DNA from: AC-32 sp038237925
Lineage (GTDB): Bacteria > Actinomycetota > Thermoleophilia > Gaiellales > Gaiellaceae
Reading direction: 5' to 3'
Assembly: GCA_038237925.1 (NCBI GenBank)
Contig: JBBRYF010000004.1
Coordinates: 1 to 64,000 of the forward strand
DNA: 64,000 nt
The position numbers and the translations under genes are program-made. Of this stretch, positions 1 through 8,804 are shown in pieces (within the stretch, counting starts at the first letter, position 1; the number at the start of each line of letters is the position of its first letter). A model generated the notes under the pieces. The model worked only from the letters and a program-made list of their open reading frames with translations, ran no database searches and was not told the origin of the DNA.

Positions 1-510
<510 letters not shown>

Positions 511-545
511 GTCTCTCTCCTTGTACCTCGGAATGGACCGAAGTG

Positions 546-1157
546 CTAGGGCTTTGCCCCGTCTTTGGCGGTATCGCGGTGGATGATCACGCTATCGATG
601 ATGCCGTAGTCCTGCGCTTCGTTGGGGGTCATGAAGTAGTCGCGCTCCATGTCCTTCGAGACTTTCTCCATTGGCTGACCGGTGTGCTTCGACATGATCT
701 CCTCGAGCGACCGCTTGAGGGCAATCGTCTCCCGGGCATGGATCTCGATGTCGGTCGCCTGTCCCTGGAAGCCGCCCCAGACCTGGTGGATCAGGATCTT
801 GGCGTTCGGCAGCGCCATCCGCTTTCCTTTCGCGCCGCCGGCGAGAAGGAGCGCTCCCATCGACATCGCGGTGCCGACGCAGATGGTCTGCACGTCCGGC
901 TTGATGAACTGCATCGTGTCGTAGATCGCGAGCCCGTGGTAGACGGAGCCTCCCGGCGAGTTGATGTAGATCGAGACGTCCTTATCCGGGTCTTCGGACT
1001 CGAGGTGGAGGAGCTGAGCGATGATCAGGTTGGCGATCTGGTCGTCGACGGGCGTGCCGAGGAAGACGATGCGCTCGTTCAACAGGCGCGAGTAGATGTC
1101 GAAAGAGCGTTCGCCGCGCGACGTTTGCTCGATCACCATCGGGATCAACGGGCTCAT
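546..1157 (-). CDS. clpP: ATP-dependent Clp protease proteolytic subunit ClpP
   Basis: This 203-residue serine peptidase forms the tetradecameric proteolytic chamber that works with ClpX. The catalytic triad is visible: Ser99 in GTAMSMGA, His124 in LIHQVWGG and Asp173 in MERDYFM. The oligomerisation and substrate-strand region SPGGSVYHG is also present. An ATG 27 nt further upstream is possible, but the ATG at 1157 has AAGGAG 6 nt before it and overlaps the tig stop as ATGA, so translational coupling with tig is likely. Length matches typical ClpP (about 195-210 residues). Confidence 0.97.
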   Translation of the reverse strand: MSPLIPMVIEQTSRGERSFDIYSRLLNERIVFLGTPVDDQIANLIIAQLLHLESEDPDKDVSIYINSPGGSVYHGLAIYDTMQFIKPDVQTICVGTAMSMGALLLAGGAKGKRMALPNAKILIHQVWGGFQGQATDIEIHARETIALKRSLEEIMSKHTGQPMEKVSKDMERDYFMTPNEAQDYGIIDSVIIHRDTAKDGAKP

Positions 1158-2518
1158 GCTGGCTCCTTGCTGCCGGGGGTCCACAGTTTCGTCTCTGTCT
1201 TGGGCGTTTCCTTTTCGGGTGTCCAGATCTCCTCGCGGGCGCGCGCACCGTCGGCGGGGACGCGCTTCGCCTCGGCGGCGACGCGGTCGAGTGCCTTGCG
1301 CAGGCGCAGGTCGCCGCGCAGCACGTCCTGCCGGCCGGCGTCGAACACCTGCCTCACCGCTTCGTCCGGCTCGTCGCCGGCGAGCTCGGCCTGCTCGCGG
1401 ATCAGATCCTCGATCTCGGAGTCGGTCACCTCGAGGCCGAGCTGGTCCGCGACCGCCTCGAGCACGAGCTCGCGCGCGACCGAGAGGGCGGCCTCCGAGC
1501 TCATCCGCTGCACGAGCTCCTCGGCGGTCTGACCGGAAAGCTGGAAGTACGTCTCGGCGCTGATGCCGCGGCCCTCGAGCGAGCGGCCGAGCCCGTTCAG
1601 GAGCTCGCGTGTGCGCGCCTCGACGAGCGGGCCGCCGACCTGCACCTTCGACGCCTCCACCAGCGCGTCGACCGCCTCCGCGCGGTACTGCGTCTCGGCC
1701 TCCTCCTCGAGCACCTCGCGCATCCGGCCCTCGAGGTCGGAGCGCAACTCCTCGAGCGTGTCGAACTCGCTCGCGGAGCGCGCCAGCTCGTCGTCGAGCG
1801 GCGGCAGCACCTTCTCCTTGATCTCCTTGACCTCGACCGTCGCCTTGGCCGTCGAGCCGTCGACGCTCTCGAAGTCAACCTCCTTCGACTCGCCTGCCGA
1901 TGCGCCGGTCAGCGCGCGCTCGATCTCCTCGACGAGGCGGCCGGCGCCGAGCTCGACGACGAGGTCGCGCTGCCCCTCGCCCTGCTCGTCGAGGGCGTCG
2001 ATCACGAGCACGTCGCCGGTGCGCGCCGCGCGGTCCTCGACCGGCGCGAGCTCCGCGACCGACCCGCGCAGCGCCTCGAGCTCCTGCTCGACGAGCTCCT
2101 GCGGTACCTCCGGCTCGGTGTACGGCACCTCGAGCTGCGACCAGTCGGCGGGCTCCGGCTTCGGCTGGACCGACACGGTCGCCGTGAACTGGAAGTCGTC
2201 GTGCTCGGAGGCCGGCAGGTCGTAGTCGTACTCGGGCGCCGCGACCGGCCTGATGCGCGTCGTCGCCGCCGCGTTCATGAACCAGCCGCCGATGTGGGTC
2301 TCGACCGCCTCCGTGAAGATGCGCTCGCGCCCGATGCGCGCTTCGAGGACCTGCGGCGGAACCTTGCCCTGGCGGAAGCCCGGCACCTTCACCGCTTCGG
2401 CGAGGTCGTGGGTCGCGTGCTCGACGGCGTGACGGAGGTCGGCCTGCGGAACCTCGACCGTCAGCCGGACCTTGTTGTCGGGGAGCTCCTCGAGCTGGGG
2501 TGCCATCACCCGGCCCAT
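1154..2518 (-). CDS. tig: Trigger factor
   Basis: Trigger factor is a ribosome-bound peptidyl-prolyl isomerase and chaperone acting on nascent chains. The N-terminal ribosome-docking loop GFRQGKVP lies near residues 47-54, followed by the PPIase-like middle domain (around residues 150-240) and a long helical C-terminal chaperone domain. At 454 residues it has normal length. It ends in a charged tail rich in Trp-Thr-Pro-Glu. The start could be the ATG at 2518 or the in-frame ATG at 2506; neither has a convincing ribosome-binding site. The stop overlaps the clpP start by 4 nt, so tig, clpP and clpX look like one operon for nascent-chain folding and protein turnover. Confidence 0.95.
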   Translation of the reverse strand: MGRVMAPQLEELPDNKVRLTVEVPQADLRHAVEHATHDLAEAVKVPGFRQGKVPPQVLEARIGRERIFTEAVETHIGGWFMNAAATTRIRPVAAPEYDYDLPASEHDDFQFTATVSVQPKPEPADWSQLEVPYTEPEVPQELVEQELEALRGSVAELAPVEDRAARTGDVLVIDALDEQGEGQRDLVVELGAGRLVEEIERALTGASAGESKEVDFESVDGSTAKATVEVKEIKEKVLPPLDDELARSASEFDTLEELRSDLEGRMREVLEEEAETQYRAEAVDALVEASKVQVGGPLVEARTRELLNGLGRSLEGRGISAETYFQLSGQTAEELVQRMSSEAALSVARELVLEAVADQLGLEVTDSEIEDLIREQAELAGDEPDEAVRQVFDAGRQDVLRGDLRLRKALDRVAAEAKRVPADGARAREEIWTPEKETPKTETKLWTPGSKEPA

Positions 2519-2544
2519 TCAAGCAAAGGCACCGAGCCCGGCCG

Positions 2545-3477
2545 TCAGAAGTCGGCGGGCTCGCCGTCGTCGTACCCAAGATGCTCGAGCCGGGTCATCA
2601 GACCGATGCCGCGGAAGAACACCTTGTTGGAGCGCGGGTAGTAGACGATGTCGTTCGGTTCCTTCGTCCCGTAGACGAGGTACGTGAGGCCCTCGTCACC
2701 CGGGACGGTCGAGTGCCCGACGCGGGTGCCCGGCGGCCGCGCGACCACGTGCCCCGGCCGAAGCTCGTGCGACTCGAACTCCGCCCCACGCGCGGCCGGC
2801 GACGGCCAGAGCTCGAGCACGCCGCTCCCCTCGAGCACGACGAACGCCTCCGACTCGAGCGAATGGCAGTGCGGGACGACCCCGCGCCGGCCGTGCTCGC
2901 GCTTGATCCAGTTGAGCCCGGAGCGCTCGGCGCCGGCTGCCGCGGCGAGCAGCTTGTCGCCGTCCTCGTCGAAGGGGACGTCGTCGAAGGCGACCACGTT
3001 CGCCGGCCGCTCGCCGGGCTCGGCGAACTCGAGCTCGCCGACCTCGGACTCCACGTCCCACGGATCGTCGTCGCGCCCCTCGACCCATGGATAGCCGAGG
3101 CGCAGCGCGCGGGAGCGCGGGAGCCAGCCGAACTCGACCGGGTGGCGGGTGCCGAAGACGAGGTAGTCAAGCCCCTCAGGGCCGGCCTTGAACGTGTGCT
3201 CCGCATGGTCCGCGACCTGGACGATCGTGTCTCCCGCGCCGACCTCGCAGACCTGCTCGTCCTGCCAGAGGAGACCCGAGCCCTCGAGCACGAAGTAGAT
3301 CTCCTCCGAGAGCCCGTGCGAGTGCGGCGGCGTCGAGAGGCGACCCGGCTCGACGCGGACGCGGTTGAGGCCGATCCCCTGCGCGCCCGCGGCGTCGCCG
3401 AGGCGCTGCCACGTCGCGGCCATCGGGCCCTTCTCGCGGCGCGACCCTTCGACGTCGTCCCAGTGTGCGAGCGTCAC
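2545..3477 (-). CDS. Bicupin (two-cupin-domain) protein
   Basis: The 310-residue product has two cupin folds in tandem. Each half carries the metal-ligand HxH followed by a Glu (PPHSHGLSEEIYFVLEGSG in the first, VPHCHSLESEAFVVLEGSG in the second) and a second cupin motif ending in DYLVFGTR or TYLVYGTK. The two halves therefore look like an ancient duplication. Such proteins are metal-dependent dioxygenases, isomerases or sugar-binding proteins, and the substrate cannot be read from the sequence. The start is GTG at 3477, overlapping the stop of the upstream epimerase-like gene as GTGA; longer readings would run far into that gene. Co-expression with the epimerase is likely. Confidence 0.82.
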   Translation of the reverse strand: MTLAHWDDVEGSRREKGPMAATWQRLGDAAGAQGIGLNRVRVEPGRLSTPPHSHGLSEEIYFVLEGSGLLWQDEQVCEVGAGDTIVQVADHAEHTFKAGPEGLDYLVFGTRHPVEFGWLPRSRALRLGYPWVEGRDDDPWDVESEVGELEFAEPGERPANVVAFDDVPFDEDGDKLLAAAAGAERSGLNWIKREHGRRGVVPHCHSLESEAFVVLEGSGVLELWPSPAARGAEFESHELRPGHVVARPPGTRVGHSTVPGDEGLTYLVYGTKEPNDIVYYPRSNKVFFRGIGLMTRLEHLGYDDGEPADF

Positions 3478-4424
3478 GAGAGCATTCTCGGCGGAAGCTC
3501 CGCTCGGTGCTGCCAGAGCCAGTCGATCGTCTCGGCGAGGGCAGCACGCGGATCGGGTTCGTGAACGTCGAGGACCTCGCGCAGTCGCTCGTCGCTGCCA
3601 AGAATCGGGTGGGCTGTAGCCCACGGGTGCTCCGCATCTGGGAAGTCCGTCTCGATGGGTTCCCACCCCCAGTTGAGAAGACGCCCGACCTCGCCTGCGA
3701 GCCCGGCGAAGTTCCAGTCGAAAGGGTCGACGACATTGCAGGCCCAACGACCCTCGGGCGCGCGGTCGAGCGCGGCCACGACGGCCCGCCCGACCCGCCC
3801 TACGGCCACGCGATGGAAGATCTGCTGGCCGCGATCGGGAAACGGGAGCTGATGAACACCTTCCCGGGCGAGCAGCACAAAGTAGCTCTCGCGCGTGCGT
3901 GCGTACGGCCCGTAAACCGCGCCGGGGCGCAACACCGTCAGCCGTTCTGCTCCGGCGAGCTCCGTCTCCATTGCGACATTGTCGTGGTCCTCGGAGCCTC
4001 CTGGATACGGGCGGTGGCGGAGCGGCGCGTCCTCACGCAATGGAAACGGCTCAGGCGGCATGGAGACGATCCCGGTTCCGTCCGCGATCCCGGCGTGGAC
4101 GCAGTGCTCGTAGACGTCCATCGAGCTGACCGCGACGACTTGACGCACTCCGATCCGGCCGGCGCACTCCCCGAGCTGTCGGCTCTTCTCCGCAGTCGCA
4201 CCGTTCGCGAACGTGTCGACGAGGACATCGGGCGACCAGCGCTCAAGCGACCCGCCGGCAGCGAGCAGGTCTTCCCGCGAGCCGTGCAGGTGCTCGACGT
4301 TGGCAACCGCGGGATGCTCGTGCTCGCCCGAATGCGCGACGACCACCTCGTGACCCGCCTCCAGCAGCAACGGCACGGACGCCGGCCCGACGTAGTGGGT
4401 CCCTCCGATGAATCCGACCCGCAC
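3474..4424 (-). CDS. NAD-dependent epimerase/dehydratase-like (extended SDR) protein
   Basis: This 316-residue Rossmann protein begins with GFIGGTHYVG, a variant of the extended-SDR nucleotide-binding motif GGTGFxG. It also has the SSMDVYE segment where epimerases carry a catalytic Ser, and LRPGAVYGP, the usual SDR strand before the sugar-binding half. The classical YxxxK is not evident (YPGGSEDHDNVAMETE replaces it), so it may bind nucleotide and substrate without standard epimerase chemistry. The start is GTG at 4424. The 4-nt overlap with the bicupin gene downstream suggests a two-gene unit acting on a sugar or related metabolite, which is inference. Confidence 0.8.
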   Translation of the reverse strand: MRVGFIGGTHYVGPASVPLLLEAGHEVVVAHSGEHEHPAVANVEHLHGSREDLLAAGGSLERWSPDVLVDTFANGATAEKSRQLGECAGRIGVRQVVAVSSMDVYEHCVHAGIADGTGIVSMPPEPFPLREDAPLRHRPYPGGSEDHDNVAMETELAGAERLTVLRPGAVYGPYARTRESYFVLLAREGVHQLPFPDRGQQIFHRVAVGRVGRAVVAALDRAPEGRWACNVVDPFDWNFAGLAGEVGRLLNWGWEPIETDFPDAEHPWATAHPILGSDERLREVLDVHEPDPRAALAETIDWLWQHRAELPPRMLS

Positions 4425-4449
4425 CGCTCGTGACCATAGCGGCCGAAAG

Positions 4450-4535
4450 TGCGGGCGAGAGGACTCGAACCTCTAAGGAGCGCTAGCTCCAACGGGACCT
4501 AAACCCGCCGCGTCTGCCAGTTCCGCCACGCCCGC
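4450..4535 (-). tRNA. tRNA-Leu (anticodon UAG)
   Basis: An 86-nt gene read on the minus strand folds as a class II tRNA. The acceptor 5' GCGGGCG pairs with CGCCCGC, the loop TTTAGGT presents UAG, a long variable arm follows, and the T loop is GTTCGAG. The discriminator is A and no CCA is encoded, so the 3' end must be added by the CCA-adding enzyme. Confidence 0.96.
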
Positions 4536-4572
4536 GGTTTGGCGAAGGATAGTCGTGAGCATTTACGGCGAG

Positions 4573-4725
4573 ATGAGAGAGCAGGACGAACGGGATCGCG
4601 AGAGCCGCGAATCGCCCGAGACGAAGTTCGACGAGGCGGCCGAGGAAGAGTCGGAGGAGCGGGCCGAGGCGGCCGAGCGGCTGCCTGATCCGCCGCCTCC
4701 GGAAGAGGAGAACGACCGCGGCTAA
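4573..4725 (+). CDS. Small, highly acidic, probably disordered protein
   Basis: This reading frame encodes 50 residues dominated by Glu, Asp, Arg and Ala, with a Pro-rich stretch (LPDPPPPEEE) near the end. It contains no Cys or Trp and only one Phe. No family is recognised. It lies between tRNA-Leu and another small plus-strand gene, and its composition resembles the other small acidic gene at 31036. The ribosome-binding site is weak, so it could also be non-coding; steady third-position GC and a clean ATG-to-TAA frame favour a real gene. Confidence 0.5.
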   Translation: MREQDERDRESRESPETKFDEAAEEESEERAEAAERLPDPPPPEEENDRG

Positions 4726-4759
4726 CTAAATAGGACCGAGTCGAGTCTCAACCTCGGTC

Positions 4760-4963
4760 ATGAACCCAACCGTCTTCGAACTCCCCACCGTCGAGTCGCT
4801 GAGCGACGAGATCCGCGGCATCGTCTACGAGCGCCAGACCCTGCGCGCCGTCGGCGCCGACCGCGGCGAGCTGGAGCGCAACCGCGCCGAGCTCGTCCGC
4901 CTGCAGCAGGAGCTCGTCAGCGCCCTGATCCGACGTCATCTCCCCGCAGGCGCCGCGGCCTAA
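4760..4963 (+). CDS. Small hypothetical helical protein
   Basis: It encodes 67 residues, mostly predicted alpha-helix with heptad-like charged and hydrophobic spacing (ELERNRAELVRLQQELVSAL), compatible with a short coiled coil. It starts at ATG 4760 and ends just before tRNA-His. No domain is recognised. A coding role is supported by the regular amphipathic pattern; function is unknown. Confidence 0.55.
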   Translation: MNPTVFELPTVESLSDEIRGIVYERQTLRAVGADRGELERNRAELVRLQQELVSALIRRHLPAGAAA

Positions 4964-5001
4964 CACCCAGCCCCACACGGGCTATCCTGTCCGTGCTGCG
5001 C

Positions 5002-5075
5002 GGTGGCGGTAGCTCAGTTGGTAGAGCCCCGGGTTGTGGTCCCGGTGGTCGCGGGTTCGAGTCCCGTCCGCCACC
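5002..5075 (+). tRNA. tRNA-His (anticodon GUG)
   Basis: The cloverleaf has acceptor GTGGCGG/CCGCCAC with the extra G(-1) at 5002 opposite C73, the hallmark of tRNA-His. The anticodon loop TTGTGGT gives GUG, and the T arm GCGGGTTCGAGTCCCGT is canonical. No CCA is encoded. Confidence 0.96.
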
Positions 5076-5123
5076 CCTCGCGTCCCCGGGCGGCGCGAGG
5101 ATCGTCTGTCACACTGAATTCAG

Positions 5124-5194
5124 GGCCCCGTAGCTCAGCGGAAGAGCGGCGGACTTCGAATCCGCGCGCGGAGGTTCGACTCCTCCCGGGGCCA
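5124..5194 (+). tRNA. tRNA-Arg (anticodon UCG)
   Basis: Acceptor GGCCCCG pairs with CGGGGCC, the anticodon stem GCGGA/TCCGC encloses CTTCGAA (anticodon UCG), and the T loop is GTTCGAC. The discriminator is A with no encoded CCA. It lies 48 nt after tRNA-His and may be co-transcribed with it. Confidence 0.95.
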
Positions 5195-5203
5195 TGACCG
5201 GGT

Positions 5204-6130
5204 CTAGCGAACGCGAAACGGAAGCCGGTAATGCCGCGTTCCGGAGGGCCCGCGTAGCATGACCCGGGCGACGTAGCGGCCCGGGTAAAGGCCGTAGCGA
5301 TGCGCCGGCAGCGCGAGGGCGGCTCGCCCGACCACTCCGAGGAGCGTCGGACGCCCGCTGCCGATCGCGATCGTGGCGATTCCCGGCTTGATGTTCGGCC
5401 CTGGCTGGATGTGCGTCCCCGGAATCCGTACCTGCACGTAGGCCGTATGGCCTCGCGCGCTGACTGCGGGCCTGATTCGCGCGAGAAAACCGGGGCCCGG
5501 AGGACCGACGTGGGCGCACGGGACGCCGAGCTCGTACTGATCACCGCCGAAGTCAGTAGCCGGCCCGGCGGGGTTGACGACCTCGGCGCCGAACGCCAGG
5601 GACATCCCGCGGGTCGTCGCGCCCTGCCAGAGCACCGTCAGGCGGCCGGCACTTGCCGTCGTCGTCACGAGCCCCACCGGCCAGGTCGGCGTCTGCTGAA
5701 GATCGGCGGCCGCCCGTGCGTGGCCCGCAGCGTCGACCATAAGACGCGCCCCCACGCCGGGCCCGGACTTGCTCGAACCGAGCGCGGGAAACGTACGCGT
5801 CGCCTTCGCCGGGCCCGACCAGGTAAGCCGCTCGACGACCTCGGTCGTGCAAAACCCGTGCCTGGCGGGCGCGGCCGATTGCGACGAGGCCCAGAACGCG
5901 TGCCACGCATCGGCGGGGTCGTCCGTCGCGGATCGATCGAGCAGGTAGTCGAAGGCGCAGACGTAGCGGTCGCCCTTCTGGAAGCAGCGCTGGCCGCTCA
6001 CGGCTAACGGCCCGCGAACAGTCGGCGGGTCGCCGCCCGTGTCCCGGGCGGTGAGAGCCGGCACGGCGACGGCCACGGCGACCGCGGAGGCGAACGCGGC
6101 GATCAGAACCGTCCTTAGCCGCCTGGACAT
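5204..6130 (-). CDS. Secreted or membrane-anchored hypothetical protein
   Basis: The 308-residue product has a clear N-terminal export signal (MSRRLRT, then the hydrophobic segment VLIAAFASAVAVAVAVPAL, then Ala-rich). The rest is a Gly/Pro/Ala-rich beta-type extracellular domain with four to five scattered Cys. No family is recognised. The C-terminal 90 residues (GHTAYVQVRIPG to YRLPFRVR) look like an Ig-like beta-sandwich. It is divergent from the propeller gene at 6166 with only 35 nt between start codons, so both may share a control region. Confidence 0.72.
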   Translation of the reverse strand: MSRRLRTVLIAAFASAVAVAVAVPALTARDTGGDPPTVRGPLAVSGQRCFQKGDRYVCAFDYLLDRSATDDPADAWHAFWASSQSAAPARHGFCTTEVVERLTWSGPAKATRTFPALGSSKSGPGVGARLMVDAAGHARAAADLQQTPTWPVGLVTTTASAGRLTVLWQGATTRGMSLAFGAEVVNPAGPATDFGGDQYELGVPCAHVGPPGPGFLARIRPAVSARGHTAYVQVRIPGTHIQPGPNIKPGIATIAIGSGRPTLLGVVGRAALALPAHRYGLYPGRYVARVMLRGPSGTRHYRLPFRVR

Positions 6131-6165
6131 CCGTAGAAGACTAAACCGGTTTCCGGGACGCGACT

Positions 6166-7332
6166 GTGGTAGAAGGGTCGCAGTTCACCGTGCGCGAGCG
6201 GCCCAGACCACTTCCGGCCCGGCTCGGTTGGACGGCTGCGGCGGCAATCCTCGTCGCGTCGGCCGCCGTGGTGACCGCGCTCCTCGTCGAAACAGCCTCC
6301 GGCTCCCCCGCCGCCGCGTGTCGCTGGCAAAAGGCCGGCCCGCCGCGACTGTCGCTCGTCAGCGTCGAGAGCGTCGCGGCGCGGTCGGCGAGGAACGTCT
6401 GGCTCGTCGGCTTTGCGTACCGGAGCTCCGCCGACGACGGGATGGGCAGCTGGCACTGGAACGGCAAGCGGTGGGTCGGGGTCGGGGTCAAAGGCTTGAC
6501 CGCGACCGTGTCGCCGGTCTTCTCCGTGGCCTCGAGCGGCCGCGACGCGTGGACGGTAGGCCGCACGGCCACGGGAGCTCTGGCCCTCCACTGGAACCAG
6601 CGCTTTCGGGATCGCCTCGGCTACACGTGGTGGGCCCGGGTGCCCGTGCCGCGGGCGTTCGGACGGGCCGGGCTTAACTCGGTCGCGATGATCTCGCGAC
6701 GTGACGTCTGGGCAGTCGGAGACGGCATCGTCCTGCGCTGGCGGGGCTCGTGGTCGCGGGTCGCGACGCCCCGGTTCGTGAACAGCTGGGCAGGGATCGC
6801 TGTCACCAGGATCGGGGTCACGAGCGGGGTCTGGATCACGGGCTACGACCAGGATCTCGACCAGTGGCGCGCGGCGCGCTGGACGGGCGCCGGCTGGTCC
6901 GACTCGACCGTCGCCACCGGCCTGATCCACGCACGTCCGGGCCTGAACATCGCCGCGCTCTCGCCCTCCGACGCGTGGATCGTGGGCCGCTCGCCTCGGA
7001 AAAACGGCCGCGCCCTCGTCGTCCACTGGGACGGCTCGAGCTGGAGCGCCGTCGCCGGGCTGCCACTGCCGCCGGGTGTCGCCTCCGAGCTCAGCGGCAT
7101 CGTGGCGCGAACCGCAAGCGACGTCTGGGCGGTGGGGTCGTACCTCTCCTCGGGCGCAACCCGTTCGCTCGTGCTGCACTGGAACGGCGCGCGCTGGTGG
7201 CGGGTCGCCGCGCCGGGAACCGGGCTGAGCGAGGTCGCGGTCGTACCGAGAAGCCGGCAGGCCTGGGCGGTCGGCGGAAGCTATCTCGGGAAGCGGCTGG
7301 TGCTCAACAACGTACTCCGGTACCGCTGCTGA
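6166..7332 (+). CDS. Membrane-anchored beta-propeller-like protein with DVWAVG repeats
   Basis: The 388-residue protein has one N-terminal transmembrane or signal-anchor segment (about residues 21-42) followed by an extracytoplasmic domain. That domain is built from repeats of the form D-VWAVG followed 15-25 residues later by a W-W pair (HWNGKRW, HWDGSSW, HWNGARW). At least six copies can be seen, which suggests a six- or seven-bladed propeller. Related actinobacterial proteins are secreted and of unknown function. The listed start is GTG at 6166; GTG at 6190 is an alternative and does not affect the anchor. Confidence 0.75.
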   Translation: MVEGSQFTVRERPRPLPARLGWTAAAAILVASAAVVTALLVETASGSPAAACRWQKAGPPRLSLVSVESVAARSARNVWLVGFAYRSSADDGMGSWHWNGKRWVGVGVKGLTATVSPVFSVASSGRDAWTVGRTATGALALHWNQRFRDRLGYTWWARVPVPRAFGRAGLNSVAMISRRDVWAVGDGIVLRWRGSWSRVATPRFVNSWAGIAVTRIGVTSGVWITGYDQDLDQWRAARWTGAGWSDSTVATGLIHARPGLNIAALSPSDAWIVGRSPRKNGRALVVHWDGSSWSAVAGLPLPPGVASELSGIVARTASDVWAVGSYLSSGATRSLVLHWNGARWWRVAAPGTGLSEVAVVPRSRQAWAVGGSYLGKRLVLNNVLRYRC

Positions 7333-7335
7333 GCC

Positions 7336-7374
7336 CTCGAGCGGCTGCCGTCACGCATTCGGCAGCCGCCCGAG
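7336..7374 (+). terminator. Stem-loop after the DVWAVG-repeat gene
   Basis: GCGGCTGCC (7341-7349) pairs with GGCAGCCGC (7361-7369), extended by an outer CTCG/CGAG pairing. It begins 4 nt after the stop codon at 7332. There is no U-run, so it may act as a Rho-assisted or GC-type actinobacterial terminator. Confidence 0.6.
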
Positions 7375-7422
7375 AGAAGGAGCGAAACGGGTCGAGGACT
7401 CCTGGTCATACCTCGTCCCTCG

Positions 7423-7491
7423 CTAGAAGACGTAGATGAGCAGCACAACGATCAGCACGATCACGAGCAAGGTGCCAAGTCCGATGTACAT
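7423..7491 (-). CDS. 22-residue single-span membrane microprotein
   Basis: A 23-codon frame from ATG 7491 to TAG 7423 encodes a peptide that is almost entirely a transmembrane helix (MYIGLGTLLVIVLIVVLLIY followed by VF). A very strong Shine-Dalgarno (GGGAGGTGG) lies 4-5 nt before the ATG, which is much better than that of most neighbours. Small hydrophobic proteins of this kind are common in bacteria and often modulate membrane complexes. No partner is evident; the downstream neighbour is the convergent DVWAVG-repeat gene and upstream lies the DJ-1/PfpI gene. Confidence 0.6.
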   Translation of the reverse strand: MYIGLGTLLVIVLIVVLLIYVF

Positions 7492-7596
7492 GTCCACCTC
7501 CCGTCTAGGTCGTGGGCTACGTCTGAAGTGACAACGGCCGACCCCGTCTGAGGGTTACGCGGTGCCGTCGACGTCCAGCCAGCGCCGCTCGCGCCA

Positions 7597-8178
7597 CTAG
7601 GACTGGGACTGCGTCGCGGAGGCCTGCTCCGCGTGCCGCCCTTCGCAGAACTCCTCGACGATCTTCGCGTTGAACGCCGGCAGATCGTCGGGCTTGCGGC
7701 TCGTGACGAGCCCATTGTCGACGACGACCTGCTCGTCGACCCACTCGCCGCCGGCGTTGCGGATGTCCGTCTGGAGGCTCGGCCACGAGGTGACCTTGCG
7801 GCCGCGAACGACGCCGGCCTCGACCAGCATCCATGGCCCGTGGCAGATGACGCCGACGGGCTTGCCCTGCTCGAAGAAGTCACGAACGAGCTGGACGGCG
7901 TTCTCGTCCATTCGCAACGTGTCCGGGTTGCCGACGCCCCCCGGGATCACGAGCGCGTCGTAGTCGTCCGCGCTCGCCTCCTCGACGGTCTTGTCGACCT
8001 TGAAGGTGTCGGCCTTGTCGTAGTGGTTGAAGCCCTGGATCTCGCCTTCCTCGAGCGAGACGAGCTCCGGCGTAGCGCCTTCGTCCTTCACGGCCTGCCA
8101 CGGCTCGGTCAGCTCGACCTTCTCGACCATGTCGGTGGCGAGGAACGCCACGCGCTTGCCCTGCAGCTTGTCTGCCAT
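7597..8178 (-). CDS. DJ-1/PfpI family protein (protease/deglycase-like)
   Basis: The 193-residue protein has the full DJ-1/PfpI fold signature. The nucleophile elbow is VICHGPW with Cys112 and His113, GFNHYDKAD precedes the conserved acidic region, and the stretch LVIPGGVGNPD is typical of the family. Members are glutamine-amidotransferase-like enzymes with reported peptidase, glyoxalase or deglycase activity and are often stress-induced. It starts at ATG 8178 with AAAGGGG 6 nt upstream. It lies 30 nt downstream of the DUF6458-like membrane gene and may share its transcript. Confidence 0.9.
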   Translation of the reverse strand: MADKLQGKRVAFLATDMVEKVELTEPWQAVKDEGATPELVSLEEGEIQGFNHYDKADTFKVDKTVEEASADDYDALVIPGGVGNPDTLRMDENAVQLVRDFFEQGKPVGVICHGPWMLVEAGVVRGRKVTSWPSLQTDIRNAGGEWVDEQVVVDNGLVTSRKPDDLPAFNAKIVEEFCEGRHAEQASATQSQS

Positions 8179-8208
8179 ATGAACCCCTTTCTCGTTGCTT
8201 CGGTGCGC

Positions 8209-8526
8209 CTACGGAGCGGGCGGGCCCGGCGGCGGAGGCGGAGGCGGCTCTTCCTCGACGTAGGTCGTGCGCCTGACGGTCGGCCGGTAAACCCGGCGCC
8301 GAACGGTGCCGGGCGGCCCGTCCGGGTGGGCGCCGTACATCCCGCCCCAGAAGCCCGGGCCCCACCACGTGTTCCAGAGCACGAGCGAGATCAGGAAGAC
8401 GAGAATCCCGATCACCATCAGGATGACGCCGACGGTTTGCGGGTCGACGGTGCCGCCGTTCGTGTTGACGGCCCAGGTGAGAATCGCTCCGAAGGCGATC
8501 AGGACCAGGCTGATGACGATGCCCAT
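8209..8526 (-). CDS. DUF6458-like two-helix membrane protein
   Basis: The 105-residue protein has two transmembrane helices near residues 3-20 and 31-50 (MGIVISLVLIAFGAILTWAV and VGVILMVIGILVFLISLVLW). An aromatic Gly-rich linker and a cytoplasmic or periplasmic tail with an Arg-rich patch and a poly-Pro end (EEEPPPPPPPGPP) follow. The two-helix MGI start is characteristic of the actinobacterial DUF6458 family, whose role is unknown. Confidence 0.8.
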   Translation of the reverse strand: MGIVISLVLIAFGAILTWAVNTNGGTVDPQTVGVILMVIGILVFLISLVLWNTWWGPGFWGGMYGAHPDGPPGTVRRRVYRPTVRRTTYVEEEPPPPPPPGPPAP

Positions 8527-8567
8527 CGCCTGAGTGCTACCCGCGCGGCAGGGTTCCGAACCTGAAA

Positions 8568-8639
8568 TGCGCCTGGGAGGATTCGAACCTCCGACCCACG
8601 GCTTAGAAGGCCGTTGCTCTTCCGCTGAGCTACAGGCGC
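8568..8639 (-). tRNA. tRNA-Arg (anticodon UCU)
   Basis: On the minus strand the acceptor GCGCCTG pairs with CAGGCGC, the anticodon loop CTTCTAA gives UCU, and the T arm GGAGGTTCGAATCCTCC is perfect. The discriminator is A and CCA is not encoded. Confidence 0.96.
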
Positions 8640-8734
8640 GCGAGAAAAGCGTAGCGCTGGTTCAGGCGGAGCAACGATTCGCCGCCGCAGCCGACCTGCG
8701 CGGCTGCGGCTCAGACGCGCTTGCCCAAAATCCA

Positions 8735-8783
8735 AGCCGGGGAAAGTCGTCATGGCCGCGAAGCGGCCGGACTTTCTCCGGCT
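8735..8783 (-). terminator. Long stem-loop downstream of the CAP-domain gene
   Basis: Three nested arms pair: AGCCGG/CCGGCT, GAAAGTC/GACTTTC and GGCCGC/GCGGCC, forming a 49-nt near-perfect hairpin. On the minus strand it starts 22 nt after the CAP gene stop and is followed by TTGGATTTT, as expected for an intrinsic terminator. The remaining bases 8640-8734 hold nothing recognisable. Confidence 0.8.
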
Positions 8784-8804
8784 AGTAGCCGGGCTGTCCG
8801 CGGG

